31,626 nt of DNA. Source: Coraliomargarita_B sp046540835. Its GTDB lineage: Bacteria; Verrucomicrobiota; Verrucomicrobiia; Opitutales; Coraliomargaritaceae. The DNA lies in assembly GCA_046540835.1 (NCBI GenBank), contig JBKHEL010000024.1, positions 1 to 31,626 of the forward strand, written 5' to 3'. A model generated the notes under the pieces. It saw nothing but the letters and a program-made list of their open reading frames with translations. It was not told the origin of the DNA and did not search any database. The translations under genes and the position numbers were made by a program. Below are positions 8,472 to 16,148 of the stretch, piece by piece; the stretch's first letter is position 1, and each line of letters opens with the position of its first letter.

Positions 8472-11248
8472 GCTGAACTCTCCCTGTTCTCCGAGTCCAC
8501 AGACAGCTTTAGCACTGCCTCCCGCAGGGCTTCGGCCACCTCTTTTGGCTCTTTTTCGGTCTCATCGCCCCGCAGCGCGGTCGTTTTCAGTGCCTGTCCG
8601 AAGCGAACCCGCACCTTGCCCGTGTGGGGCATCCATTTCCCTTTTGGCAGAACGGCGTGAGTGCCTTCGATATGGACCGGCACGACCGGCAGGTCGTGGT
8701 GTTTGAGCAGCAGGCCGATGCCGGGCTGAAAGTCCTGCAGCGATCCGTCGGGCGATATCCGACCTTCGGGAAACCAGACCAGCGAGTGGTTTCGTTGCAG
8801 CACATAAGCTGTCACTGCCAGGCTGGAGATCGGACCCCTGCGGGCGTTGATCGGGACGACCTGGGCGAGGTGACTGATTGCCCGGATGAAAATATTCCGG
8901 AACATGACTCCGCTGTCGCCGGCCCAGAAAAAGCGGCGCGCGCGACCATAGCCCAGCGCCACTCCAAGACAAGGCGCGTCGAGATAACTGGCGTGGTTGG
9001 GCGTGAGGATGCAGGGGCCTTTCTGCGGGATGTTTTCAAGGCCCTCCGCCTCCACACGCAGCCGGAGACGGAGCAGGCCGCAAACGAGCCAAAAGAGGAT
9101 GCTGCCGATGACCAGTTGCAGCGGGCCGCGTGCTTGCGCCCACTTGCGGTCCGCCGGGCGAAGGGCAGATTCAGGCTTCTTTAAAGTTTTGGAAACCTGT
9201 TCGCCCTTGCTCGCTTCGGCCTCGGTGATTGCTTCCATCAAATCGCCGACACGTTGGACCCGCGCCAGCATCGCCTCGTCCACCGAGGCCCCGGTGGCCG
9301 TTTCGATCGCGAGCGAGAGTTCCACCCATTCCAGTGAATCGATCCCCAGATCGCTGCCCAGTTCGGCATCGGGCGCGACCGGCCGGTCCGGATAGCGTTC
9401 GCAGAGGAGGTCCCACAAGGCGCGGGCGCGCCGGTTTTCAAGCAGCGCTTTGTCCTGGCTGGAGAATTCTTCTTCCGGTAGCGGCCCTTTGCGACGCTTC
9501 TTCGATGACGCGTCTGCCTCGCCTTGACGGGCTTTTTCAAAGGCTTTCTCCAGTGCATGCCGTCGAAGTTTGCCCAGTCGGGTGCGGGCCAGCCTCCGGG
9601 TGTGGATTTCAATGGCGGTGAGTTGCTGGTAGGAGGGCAGGCCGCGCCCCTGTTTTTTCAAAGCCTCGCGGAGCCTGGCGGCGACCGCTTCGCGATCATT
9701 TTCCCGCATCAAGTCGTCCTCCGGCACGACCAGCGCCGCCAGCTTACTGTCGTGTTCGAGGATGCCGATCTCCTTGACCCCGTCGGTGCTTTTATACCGT
9801 TCTTCGAGCGCAGCGGGATCGACATTTTCGCCCCCTTGCAGGGCGATCCGGGTGGAGACCCGACCGCTCAAATAGACAACCCCGTTCGGGGTGATGGTGG
9901 CGACGTCACCGGTCCGGAACCAGCCCGCTTCGGTGAAGCTCTCCCGGGTGGCCTCCTCGTGCCTGTGATAGCCCGAAAAAACGTTGGGGCCACGCGCCAG
10001 CAGTTCGCCCTTGTTTTCTTGCCGGTCCGAATCCGGGGCGTCTTCGTCTGCCCTCTCCAGTGCGTCCGGATCGATCTTCAATTCGACGCCATCGACCGCG
10101 CGGCCGATTGAGTCGTAGGTGGCCTCGCCCGGGGTTTTTATGGTCAGCAAGGGGGCGGTCTCCGTCAGCCCGTAGCCGATCGCCACCGGCCAGCCCAGCG
10201 CTTCGAGCTTTTGGGCCAGGTCGGGATCCAGCGGGGAGCCGCCGGAGGCGAGCAAGCGCAGGCGCGGTGCGGCTTTTTGACGGAGAGGCCGAAACAAGGC
10301 GCGTCCCAGCGGGAGCCCGATGCGGTTGCCCGCCTTGGCCAGGGTCAGGGCGGACTGGAAGAGAACGCCGCCCGCCGGGATGGAGGTGACTTGATCCTTA
10401 ATGCCGCCGTAAAAGGCTTTATAGAGTCGCGGCACGCCGAGCGTGACAGTGGCCTCGCCCTCCTGGAGGGCGGTGGCCAGTGCTTTTCCGGTCAGGGCAC
10501 CGGGCAGGATGACGGGGAGTCCGAGGGCCAGCGGGGCAAGAGTGCCGATGACCAAGGGATAGACATGGTGGAGGGGCAGTGGCTGTAGCAAGCGGTCGTC
10601 GGCCTTGATCAGGCCGCTCCGGATGACTGTTTCTACTTGGAACAGAATATTTGCGTGGCTCAGCGGCACGCCCTTCGGCGGCCCGGTCGTTCCGGAGGTA
10701 TAAAAAAGCACTGCGATCTCGTCTGGATGCGGCTCCGCCGGTTCTTTGCAGGCCTCTTGAAAGAGCTTGTGCCAGGATGGTGCCTCCCCGGACTCGCTTG
10801 AATCGCCGTTTTTCCTGCTTTTGCCCGCTGCGGTATCGAGTAGGAAGCCCTCCAGCTCCGGCTTCTCCTGCAACGCGTTCAGCCGATGCCACAGCCGCTT
10901 TGTCGTCAGGACGAGACGGGCATCGGCGTTTTTCAGCACATGCGAGAGGTCGTCATCCGGCATCTGGGTATCCAGGGGCGCGACGATTCGCCCCGCACGC
11001 AGAATACCCAGGGCGGCGAGGATCGCCTCGGTCGAAGCGGGAGCGAAAACAATGACCGGGCGCTTCATCGCGTCTTCGCTTCCGTCCTGACGCAGACCGG
11101 CCGCGAGCTTGTCGGCGGTCTCCAGGATGGCGTCGAAGTTGTGTCGTTTCAGCTTCGAGCCGCCGAATTCGAGGACGGCTTCCGGATCGCCGCCCGCAGG
11201 GATGGCGGCAAGCGTCGGCGGCAGCTGTGCTTTTTTGAGTTCGGGCAT
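8468..11248 (-). CDS. Fused acyl-AMP ligase, acyl carrier domain and 1-acyl-glycerophosphate-type acyltransferase
   Basis: 926 aa from ATG 11248 (MPELKKAQLPP); the frame runs open to 11389 but the extra 47 codons lie across a sigma-54 promoter. Domain 1, about 20-570, is an AMP-binding enzyme: YTSGTTGPPKG (183-193), GYGLTETAP (358-366), TGD (446-448) and a GKLRR end with the catalytic Lys. Domain 2, about 605-675, is an acyl carrier domain with DLGIDSLEW; Ser 638 should carry phosphopantetheine. After a membrane segment at about 710-728, domain 3 is a PlsC-type acyltransferase: NHASYLD (HX4D, H752/D757) and WFPEGRIS. It should activate a fatty acid, hold it on its own carrier and transfer it to a lysophospholipid, like Aas but with an internal carrier. 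Operon with the MFS gene. Confidence 0.88.
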   Translation of the reverse strand: MPELKKAQLPPTLAAIPAGGDPEAVLEFGGSKLKRHNFDAILETADKLAAGLRQDGSEDAMKRPVIVFAPASTEAILAALGILRAGRIVAPLDTQMPDDDLSHVLKNADARLVLTTKRLWHRLNALQEKPELEGFLLDTAAGKSRKNGDSSESGEAPSWHKLFQEACKEPAEPHPDEIAVLFYTSGTTGPPKGVPLSHANILFQVETVIRSGLIKADDRLLQPLPLHHVYPLVIGTLAPLALGLPVILPGALTGKALATALQEGEATVTLGVPRLYKAFYGGIKDQVTSIPAGGVLFQSALTLAKAGNRIGLPLGRALFRPLRQKAAPRLRLLASGGSPLDPDLAQKLEALGWPVAIGYGLTETAPLLTIKTPGEATYDSIGRAVDGVELKIDPDALERADEDAPDSDRQENKGELLARGPNVFSGYHRHEEATRESFTEAGWFRTGDVATITPNGVVYLSGRVSTRIALQGGENVDPAALEERYKSTDGVKEIGILEHDSKLAALVVPEDDLMRENDREAVAARLREALKKQGRGLPSYQQLTAIEIHTRRLARTRLGKLRRHALEKAFEKARQGEADASSKKRRKGPLPEEEFSSQDKALLENRRARALWDLLCERYPDRPVAPDAELGSDLGIDSLEWVELSLAIETATGASVDEAMLARVQRVGDLMEAITEAEASKGEQVSKTLKKPESALRPADRKWAQARGPLQLVIGSILFWLVCGLLRLRLRVEAEGLENIPQKGPCILTPNHASYLDAPCLGVALGYGRARRFFWAGDSGVMFRNIFIRAISHLAQVVPINARRGPISSLAVTAYVLQRNHSLVWFPEGRISPDGSLQDFQPGIGLLLKHHDLPVVPVHIEGTHAVLPKGKWMPHTGKVRVRFGQALKTTALRGDETEKEPKEVAEALREAVLKLSVDSENRESSA

Positions 11249-11277
11249 TCGTGTTGGAGCCTTTTTACGGACGATTT

Positions 11278-11294
11278 CGCATATTGAATGCCAA
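11278..11294 (-). promoter_or_regulatory. Sigma-54 promoter of the acyltransferase/MFS operon
   Basis: On the minus strand TTGGCATTCAATATGC has the -24 GG and -12 GC separated by exactly 10 bases. The predicted start near 11267 leaves a 19-base leader before ATG 11248 with an AAAAGG ribosome-binding candidate. Confidence 0.72.
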
Positions 11295-11430
11295 TTGCAA
11301 TGTCCGGCCCCTCGGAAGCCTCTTGATTTCATCCGTATCCGGCCAGCGTGGAAGCGGCACCCTGCCGTTGGTGCCCATTTTTTGATCATTCAAGTATGGG
11401 TCTCTAGTCCGTGAATCGGTCAAAATGAAT

Positions 11431-11473
11431 TGCAAAAAGCAATGCGATCCACAGCACGATCAGGCTATTTGCA
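11431..11473. promoter_or_regulatory. Candidate paired enhancer between two divergent sigma-54 promoters
   Basis: TTGCAAAAAGCAA holds the core TGC-N5-GCA at 11431-11441; a weaker second core (GGC-N5-GCA, 11463-11473) is centred 32 bp away. The pair lies about 160-200 bp upstream of the minus-strand start, a normal enhancer distance, but overlaps the plus-strand promoter. Confidence 0.4.
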
Positions 11474-11489
11474 TGGCACGAGACCTGCA
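11473..11489 (+). promoter_or_regulatory. Sigma-54 promoter of the phosphoglycerate-mutase-like gene
   Basis: TGGCACGAGACCTGCAT matches the sigma-54 consensus (TGGCACG-N4-TTGCA) except for one T, with GG and GC 10 bases apart. The predicted start near 11500 gives a leader of about 150 bases to ATG 11653. Confidence 0.75.
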
Positions 11490-11652
11490 TAAAGCGGATT
11501 CGTTGTAATCGATTTAAAGATTTCCGACTGGCTTGGGCAGGTGCAGGCGCACGATTGAAGCGGGGATCAGACAGGCATGTATTTAGCCTGTAGTCTTTTT
11601 TAAGCTTGGTCGGGTAAATTGGCATTTGAATTGCGAACCCGTTTTCTTGTTT

Positions 11653-12378
11653 ATGCATGATTCCACGCTCCAAGAATTAAAGCAATCCGGCAACGGGAAG
11701 ATTCTCTGGGTGGCGTGTGACAGCTTCGACCGTCCGTCGGAAGTAGATCCTCAAAAAAGCATGTTGGAAACGACCGATATCCCGAATCTGGGTGCGCTCT
11801 GTCAACTCTCGGAAACCGGCCTGATGAAGCTCGAAGATGGGAATCAGTTTAATCGTCTGGAAAAGTTGGGCGACCTCACCGGTTTACGTTCCCTGGCCAT
11901 CTCGAATAGCTCGTCTCAATCTGTTTTGGAAAGATCTTTTGAGTTTGATCGCTACGAAAAAATACGCGGGCTCAGTGGCTTTGAGAAAGTCCTCGACGCG
12001 AAGTGGGAATCGTTTGATTTTTTCTATGTGCATCTCGACGGTGAGTATCAATCCATCCTCGAAATCTGTGATCCCAAGGTCGAAGAATGGATTAAAATGG
12101 TGGACGCATGGCTGCCGGGATTACTCGGGTATTTTCAGCCTGATGTTTTTGCCTTGAGCGGTGATTTGGATGCAGTGGTTTCCGGCGATACTTCGATACT
12201 TTCGATGATTCATTCACCCAGGAGCCAGGTGACCCCTGGCGAGGCTTTATCCCCACGAACCTGCCGCCAGGGCCGACTTGGCGAGCAAGTTGATTTGCGG
12301 CAGTGGCTCCTTCTGCTCATGGCGCTCTCTTCCCGGCGGGAGAGTTATCATGCGGCGCTGGAATTGTATTCCCGGTGA
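11653..12378 (+). CDS. Shortened relative of archaeal-type phosphoglycerate mutase, probably not catalytic
   Basis: 241 aa from ATG 11653; an upstream TTG (11626) in frame is less likely. The N-terminus ILWVACDSFDRP, then SMLETTDIPNLGALC and ETGLM, follows the opening of the ApgM / metalloenzyme family (DG..DRP, TPLE...TPNLD.LA..G..G). FDFFYVHLDG and ALSGDLDAVVSGD follow the VHV and TGDHS segments, and HSPR, CRQGRLG and a final hydrophobic helix follow the family's end. The family is around 400 residues; here the central block with the catalytic serine motif is missing and the His of GDHS is Leu. I infer a degenerate or repurposed protein. The homology call rests on reading by eye and is moderate. 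A sigma-54 promoter precedes it. Confidence 0.6.
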   Translation: MHDSTLQELKQSGNGKILWVACDSFDRPSEVDPQKSMLETTDIPNLGALCQLSETGLMKLEDGNQFNRLEKLGDLTGLRSLAISNSSSQSVLERSFEFDRYEKIRGLSGFEKVLDAKWESFDFFYVHLDGEYQSILEICDPKVEEWIKMVDAWLPGLLGYFQPDVFALSGDLDAVVSGDTSILSMIHSPRSQVTPGEALSPRTCRQGRLGEQVDLRQWLLLLMALSSRRESYHAALELYSR

Positions 12379-12400
12379 GGCCCCCGGTGATTGAGGCAGA

Positions 12401-12460
12401 CCTTTAGCCTGCAATGATGGGGGAACGGAATGAAAAAGGTTTGCAGGCTGAAGGCCTGCT
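12401..12460. repeat. REP-like nested palindrome
   Basis: CCTTTAGCCTGCAA (12401-12414) pairs with TTGCAGGCTGAAGG (12441-12454) with one G-T mismatch. The second arm also forms its own hairpin, GCAGGC-TGAAG-GCCTGC (12443-12459). A smaller related palindrome, ACAGGC-N9-GCCTGT, is at 11571-11591. Confidence 0.55.
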
Positions 12461-12467
12461 TCAACTT

Positions 12468-12845
12468 TCATGTCCATCGTATCGAAACCGAATACAATTC
12501 AAATTTTCGGTCATGGGTAATGATCGTCAACTTTTCCTCGATGGCTTGCGCAATCAGCATTCGATCAAAAGGATCCTGATGGTGTTGAGGAAGCGCACGC
12601 AAAGCCGCACCATGTTTGAAGTGCAAGGGGAGATGGCTGAATCCACGAAGTATGATTTCATCCTCCAAGTCCAGGGGGGCCTCCAGTTTCCCCAAGGCCG
12701 ATTTGATGGCGACCTCAACCGAAGTAATCGCGCTCACAAAAACCGCGTTCCTGGGATCACGTATCGCGGCGGCGGCTTCCGGTTTCAATCGCTGCGAATC
12801 GCCAAGCGCCCAAAGAAAAACATGCGTGTCGAGCAGGAAGTTCAT
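12468..12845 (-). CDS. PIN-domain ribonuclease toxin (VapC type)
   Basis: 125 aa. MNFLLDTHVFLWAL places the first PIN acidic residue at D6; E44 (SVEVAIK), D91/D94 (DPFDRMLIAQA) and D112 (THDRKF) supply the rest of the metal site. Length and the LLDTHVFLWA opening match the VapC/PIN subgroup paired with Phd/YefM antitoxins. Expected activity is Mg-dependent cleavage of RNA, often tRNA. The ATG overlaps the antitoxin stop by 4 bases (ATGA), so translation is coupled to the antitoxin. Confidence 0.9.
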   Translation of the reverse strand: MNFLLDTHVFLWALGDSQRLKPEAAAAIRDPRNAVFVSAITSVEVAIKSALGKLEAPLDLEDEIILRGFSHLPLHFKHGAALRALPQHHQDPFDRMLIAQAIEEKLTIITHDRKFELYSVSIRWT

Positions 12846-13069
12846 TGAAACAGGGCATTGATGCGCTCATCTTCCTCATCAAAGTCCGGTGCCAGCCGAA
12901 TTTCGCCCTCGCGTCCACCAAGGCGCCGGGGCTCTTTCGAGGCGGTAAAGGAACACAGCCGCACCATCGGTTTGCCGTGCTTGCCCAGGATAATGTCTTC
13001 GCCCGCCGCAGCCGAATCAATCAGCCGCGACAAGTGGGTTTTCGCTTCTTGGACATTGATCACTTTCAT
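12842..13069 (-). CDS. Phd/YefM-family antitoxin
   Basis: 75 aa. MKVINVQEAKTHLSRLIDSA is the Phd/YefM DNA-binding N-terminus; the acidic tail (DFDEEDERINALFQ) is the expected toxin-binding segment. It precedes and overlaps the toxin by 4 bases. Upstream, AAACC (13075-13079) and GGTTT (13091-13095) flank a TGG-rich centre and may be the autoregulatory operator; the arms are only 5 bp, so that is tentative. Confidence 0.9.
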   Translation of the reverse strand: MKVINVQEAKTHLSRLIDSAAAGEDIILGKHGKPMVRLCSFTASKEPRRLGGREGEIRLAPDFDEEDERINALFQ

Positions 13070-13150
13070 GGTTCAAACCTGGCCTGGTCTGGTTTAAAAA
13101 GCAAGCGAAAAACCATGCCAATGTTTAACTCTGACAGGTGTCTGCGTCGA

Positions 13151-13167
13151 TTGGCACATTATTTGCG
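13151..13167 (+). promoter_or_regulatory. Sigma-54 promoter of the PRC-barrel gene
   Basis: TTGGCACATTATTTGCGC is a near-perfect -24/-12 element with GG-N10-GC spacing. The predicted start near 13178 leaves only 17 bases before ATG 13195. A partial enhancer-like stretch, AAAAAGCAA, occurs at 13096-13104. Confidence 0.82.
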
Positions 13168-13194
13168 CTTCATAATAAAAACACCGATATTATT

Positions 13195-14013
13195 ATGGAA
13201 AAAGAAACGATCAGAAAGTTTGGATTCTATTTCTTCGATGCACTCGAAGGGATTCCAGTGGCAGCTACGGACGGGGAAATCGGGAAATGCGCAGACGTGC
13301 TTTTCTACGACCAGCGGGGGCATGTGGCCTATTTTGTGGTCGATACCGGAAAATGGTTTTCGCACAACAAGGTGCTGATTGGGCCTACGGCAATCGATAC
13401 GGGTAAAGTCCAGGCAAAGGCATCGAGACCCCTCGGGGCCATACCGAGCACCTTGACCCGGGAAAAGGTAGAGGCGAGTCCGCCTTATGATTCCGAAAAG
13501 CCGGTATCGGATGAATACCGGGAGCGTTTGGCGGAGCATTATAAATGGCCCTACGAAGTGGGCGATACCGCTCTCTGGGGGCCCAGTGTGTTTGCCGGTG
13601 AAACGGTGGCCGGTGGACCCGATTCCTCCCCCGCGACTGATCGCCCCGATTCGCCCCCGGATCCCGAGGAGGTGGAGGAGGCGGGCAGAAACGCCTTGCG
13701 GTCGGCCAGAGAGATCGTTGGTTATCGAGTGATTTCCAAGGACGACACGGAAATCGGGAAAGTCTCGGATGTCGTCCTCGACACCATATTTTCGGCCCTG
13801 CCTTATCTACGGGTAAGGGAAAACGCAGTATTAAAGCCCCGGGATCTGATCGTTCCCTGGGAGTGCATCGCAGGCTTCAGTCTGTCTGCTCAAGATATCC
13901 GAACGACTCTCGACGAGGCCATTTTGAGTCATGCTCCGGAAGCTCCCGCTGAAGAAGAGTTTTCCGACAGTTCGGTGGAAAGCGCGATCCGCAGTTACTA
14001 TCAATTGTTTTAG
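13195..14013 (+). CDS. Protein with two PRC-barrel domains
   Basis: 272 aa from ATG 13195. The frame extends to a GTG at 13138, but that lies upstream of the sigma-54 promoter, so the ATG is preferred. The first PRC-barrel is at about 8-75 (GIPVAATDGEIGKCADVLFY, VAYFVVDTGKWF), the second at about 173-245 (VGYRVISKDDTEIGKVSDVV, LIVPWECIAGF). The linker has a Tyr/Trp-rich stretch (YKWPYEVGDTALWGP) and an acidic, proline-rich segment. Such proteins are soluble adaptors in stress, RNA-processing or photosynthetic contexts; the exact role is unknown. The stop overlaps that of the convergent ATPase gene. No Shine-Dalgarno is visible. Confidence 0.85.
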   Translation: MEKETIRKFGFYFFDALEGIPVAATDGEIGKCADVLFYDQRGHVAYFVVDTGKWFSHNKVLIGPTAIDTGKVQAKASRPLGAIPSTLTREKVEASPPYDSEKPVSDEYRERLAEHYKWPYEVGDTALWGPSVFAGETVAGGPDSSPATDRPDSPPDPEEVEEAGRNALRSAREIVGYRVISKDDTEIGKVSDVVLDTIFSALPYLRVRENAVLKPRDLIVPWECIAGFSLSAQDIRTTLDEAILSHAPEAPAEEEFSDSSVESAIRSYYQLF

Positions 14014-15275
14014 TCACCCAGATTGCCGAGTGAGCGCAGCTCTGGGGGACTGGTTACCCCCGTTTCCAAAAGCGACCAGGCGGCGTCGAGGAGAGAGGGA
14101 AGCGCCCATTCGCGGACCTGTTTCCTCAGGCTTTGTTCGTCGGGGTGTTGCAGGAGCATTTCCTTCTCCTTTTCCCCCAGATTCCAGATTTCGAAAATAC
14201 CGGTGCGCCCGGCGTAGCCGAGGCCGCCGCAGGCTTCGCAACCCTGCGGATAGAAGACTTTTTCCGGAGGCTCCCGGCCGACCGACCCCATCCAGGTGCG
14301 GTCGATGCGCTTGACCGATTCTTCGCGCTTGCACTCGGGGCAGAGCTTGCGGACCAAGCGCTGGGCGGCGACCAATTCCAGCATGGCGGCGATTTCAAAG
14401 TCCTCGATGCCGTAGTTGCGCAGCGCCGTGATCGCGCCGACGGCATCCTTTGCGTGCAGGGTGCTGAGTAAGACCTTTCCAGTCATCGCCGCATCCATGG
14501 CGGCATCGGCCGATCTGGCATCCCGCATTTCGCCGACCATGATATAGTCGGGATCCAGTCGGAGAATGGATTTCAGCGCCTTGGCGAAGGTGAAGTCCCG
14601 TTTTTGGGAGACTTGCATTTGGGCGACGCCTTCGATCCGGTATTCCACCGGATCCTCGATGGTGACGATGGACCGCTCGCGGTGCCGCAATTCATCGACC
14701 AGCGCGTAGAGGGTGGTCGTCTTGCCGCTACCCACCGGGCCGACCACCAGAAACATGCCCTGGATGTCGCTGATCCATGTTTTGATGTGGTCCGACTGTT
14801 TGGTCGCCAGGCCCAGCTCCTGCATGTTCACCCGGATGCGCTGCGGATCGAGCAGGCGGATGGACAATTTATCGCCGCCGATCGCCGGGGCGCAGGTGAT
14901 TCTCAGGTTGATCTTCCGTTCACCCAGATCGTAGTCGATCCAGCCCTCCATCGGCCGTAGCGCTGGCGTGGGATCCAGATCAGCCATCACCTTGAAGTGG
15001 TTTAGGACCCGCTCGCCCAGCGAAGTGGGCAGCAGGCGGGCATCGTGCAGCACCCCGTCTTTCCGGATGCGCAAACAGTAATGGTTCTCCTCCGGATCCA
15101 GATGCAGATCGGAAGCGAGGGCCGCAGCGGCATCCTCGATTAAGGCGTGAAAAAACGTCCCCGGTTCCTGTGTGCCATCATTCTTTTCACTCTCCTCAAA
15201 ACCCGATAAAAGCTTAGCGAAGCGGGGAGTGATGTCCGGGTTTAAGGGGCGGAAACGATCGGTCTTTTCTCTCAT
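14010..15275 (-). CDS. GspE/PilB-family secretion ATPase, short form
   Basis: 421 aa. Walker A GPVGSGKTT (179-187), Asp box TIEDPVEY (205-212), Walker B DPDYIMVGEMRD (241-252), His box STLHAKD (271-277) and the tetra-cysteine zinc site C312xxC315...C346xxC349 place it in the GspE/PilB/PulE group. The N-terminal docking domain (N1E) of full-length family members is missing; the protein starts almost at the N2 domain. These hexameric ATPases drive pseudopilus or pilus assembly at the inner membrane. No other secretion gene is nearby, so it is an orphan copy that may work with components elsewhere or has another role. Confidence 0.88.
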   Translation of the reverse strand: MREKTDRFRPLNPDITPRFAKLLSGFEESEKNDGTQEPGTFFHALIEDAAAALASDLHLDPEENHYCLRIRKDGVLHDARLLPTSLGERVLNHFKVMADLDPTPALRPMEGWIDYDLGERKINLRITCAPAIGGDKLSIRLLDPQRIRVNMQELGLATKQSDHIKTWISDIQGMFLVVGPVGSGKTTTLYALVDELRHRERSIVTIEDPVEYRIEGVAQMQVSQKRDFTFAKALKSILRLDPDYIMVGEMRDARSADAAMDAAMTGKVLLSTLHAKDAVGAITALRNYGIEDFEIAAMLELVAAQRLVRKLCPECKREESVKRIDRTWMGSVGREPPEKVFYPQGCEACGGLGYAGRTGIFEIWNLGEKEKEMLLQHPDEQSLRKQVREWALPSLLDAAWSLLETGVTSPPELRSLGNLGD

Positions 15276-15353
15276 CTTTTGGAGTTTTGAATTTTATCGC
15301 CATGGCTTTGCGGGGTTCTTACGCAGGAGTTTTTTGGAGGAATCGGCTGAAGC

Positions 15354-16103
15354 TTATAACTCCTGGGCGGTGGGTCGCAGGATGATTTCGTTAATATCGA
15401 CGTCCGCAGGTTGTTCGATGGCGTAAATGATCGCTCGGGCGACGGCGTCCGAATCAATGGCCACTTCATAAAGCTCGTCCGCCGCCTTTTTCGCGTCCGG
15501 GTCTGTGATGGTGCTGGTGAGTTCGGTCGCGACGGCACCCGGCGAAATGTTCGTGCTGCGGATCTCGTCGCCCGCTTCCATGCGCAAACCTTCCGAGAGG
15601 GCTTTGACCGCGAATTTGGTCGCGCAATAGACGGCGGCGCCCGGGAAAAGCTTGTGACCCGCAACGGATGACAGATTGATGACGTGTCCGCTGTGTTGTT
15701 CGCGCATGGTTGGCAGCACGGCCGCGATTCCATACATAACGCTCTTGAGGTTAACGTCCACCATTTGATCCCACTCGTCGACTTTGAGTGCGTCCAACGG
15801 CGCCAGAGGCATCAGGCCGGCATTGTTGATCAGAACATCAATGCTGCCAAAGGTCTCTTTCGCGAAGGCGGCCAGTGCTTCGACCTGTTTGCGGTCAGTG
15901 ACATCGGTGCGCTGCCAGACTACCTCAGCACCTTCCGATTTTAAATCTTCGGTCAGAGCTTTCAGGCGGTCTTCACGCCGGGCGGCGAGAACAAGTTTGG
16001 CCCCTCGACCTGCCAGGCGGCGGGCGGTGGCCTCACCAATGCCACTGCTGGCACCGGTTATAATAACTACTTTCTGGTCAATCGGGTCGTTGGTATCTGT
16101 CAT
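15354..16103 (-). CDS. Short-chain dehydrogenase/reductase (SDR)
   Basis: 249 aa, classical SDR length. Cofactor motif TGASSGIG (17-24 region), NNAG (93-96), catalytic Ser about 145 in INLSSVAG, and YCATK with Y159 and K163. AARREDR after the second strand suggests NADP(H) preference. It resembles the YdfG-like group of NADP-dependent alcohol/3-hydroxy-acid dehydrogenases; substrate unknown. It sits 45 bp downstream of the aldolase gene on the same strand and could be co-transcribed. Confidence 0.9.
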   Translation of the reverse strand: MTDTNDPIDQKVVIITGASSGIGEATARRLAGRGAKLVLAARREDRLKALTEDLKSEGAEVVWQRTDVTDRKQVEALAAFAKETFGSIDVLINNAGLMPLAPLDALKVDEWDQMVDVNLKSVMYGIAAVLPTMREQHSGHVINLSSVAGHKLFPGAAVYCATKFAVKALSEGLRMEAGDEIRSTNISPGAVATELTSTITDPDAKKAADELYEVAIDSDAVARAIIYAIEQPADVDINEIILRPTAQEL

Positions 16104-16148
16104 TGTTATATTTGATGTTGGGTTATTCGAGGCTGGGGCCCGAGAGGG

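Noticed and set aside
11404..11673. 89-codon minus-strand open frame
   Set aside because: It overlaps a strong sigma-54 promoter and enhancer candidate on this stretch and has no recognisable protein character.
13105..13121. Possible sigma-54 promoter for the antitoxin gene (TTGGCATGGTTTTTCGC on minus)
   Set aside because: GG and GC are 11 bases apart, not 10; spacing is strict for this sigma factor.
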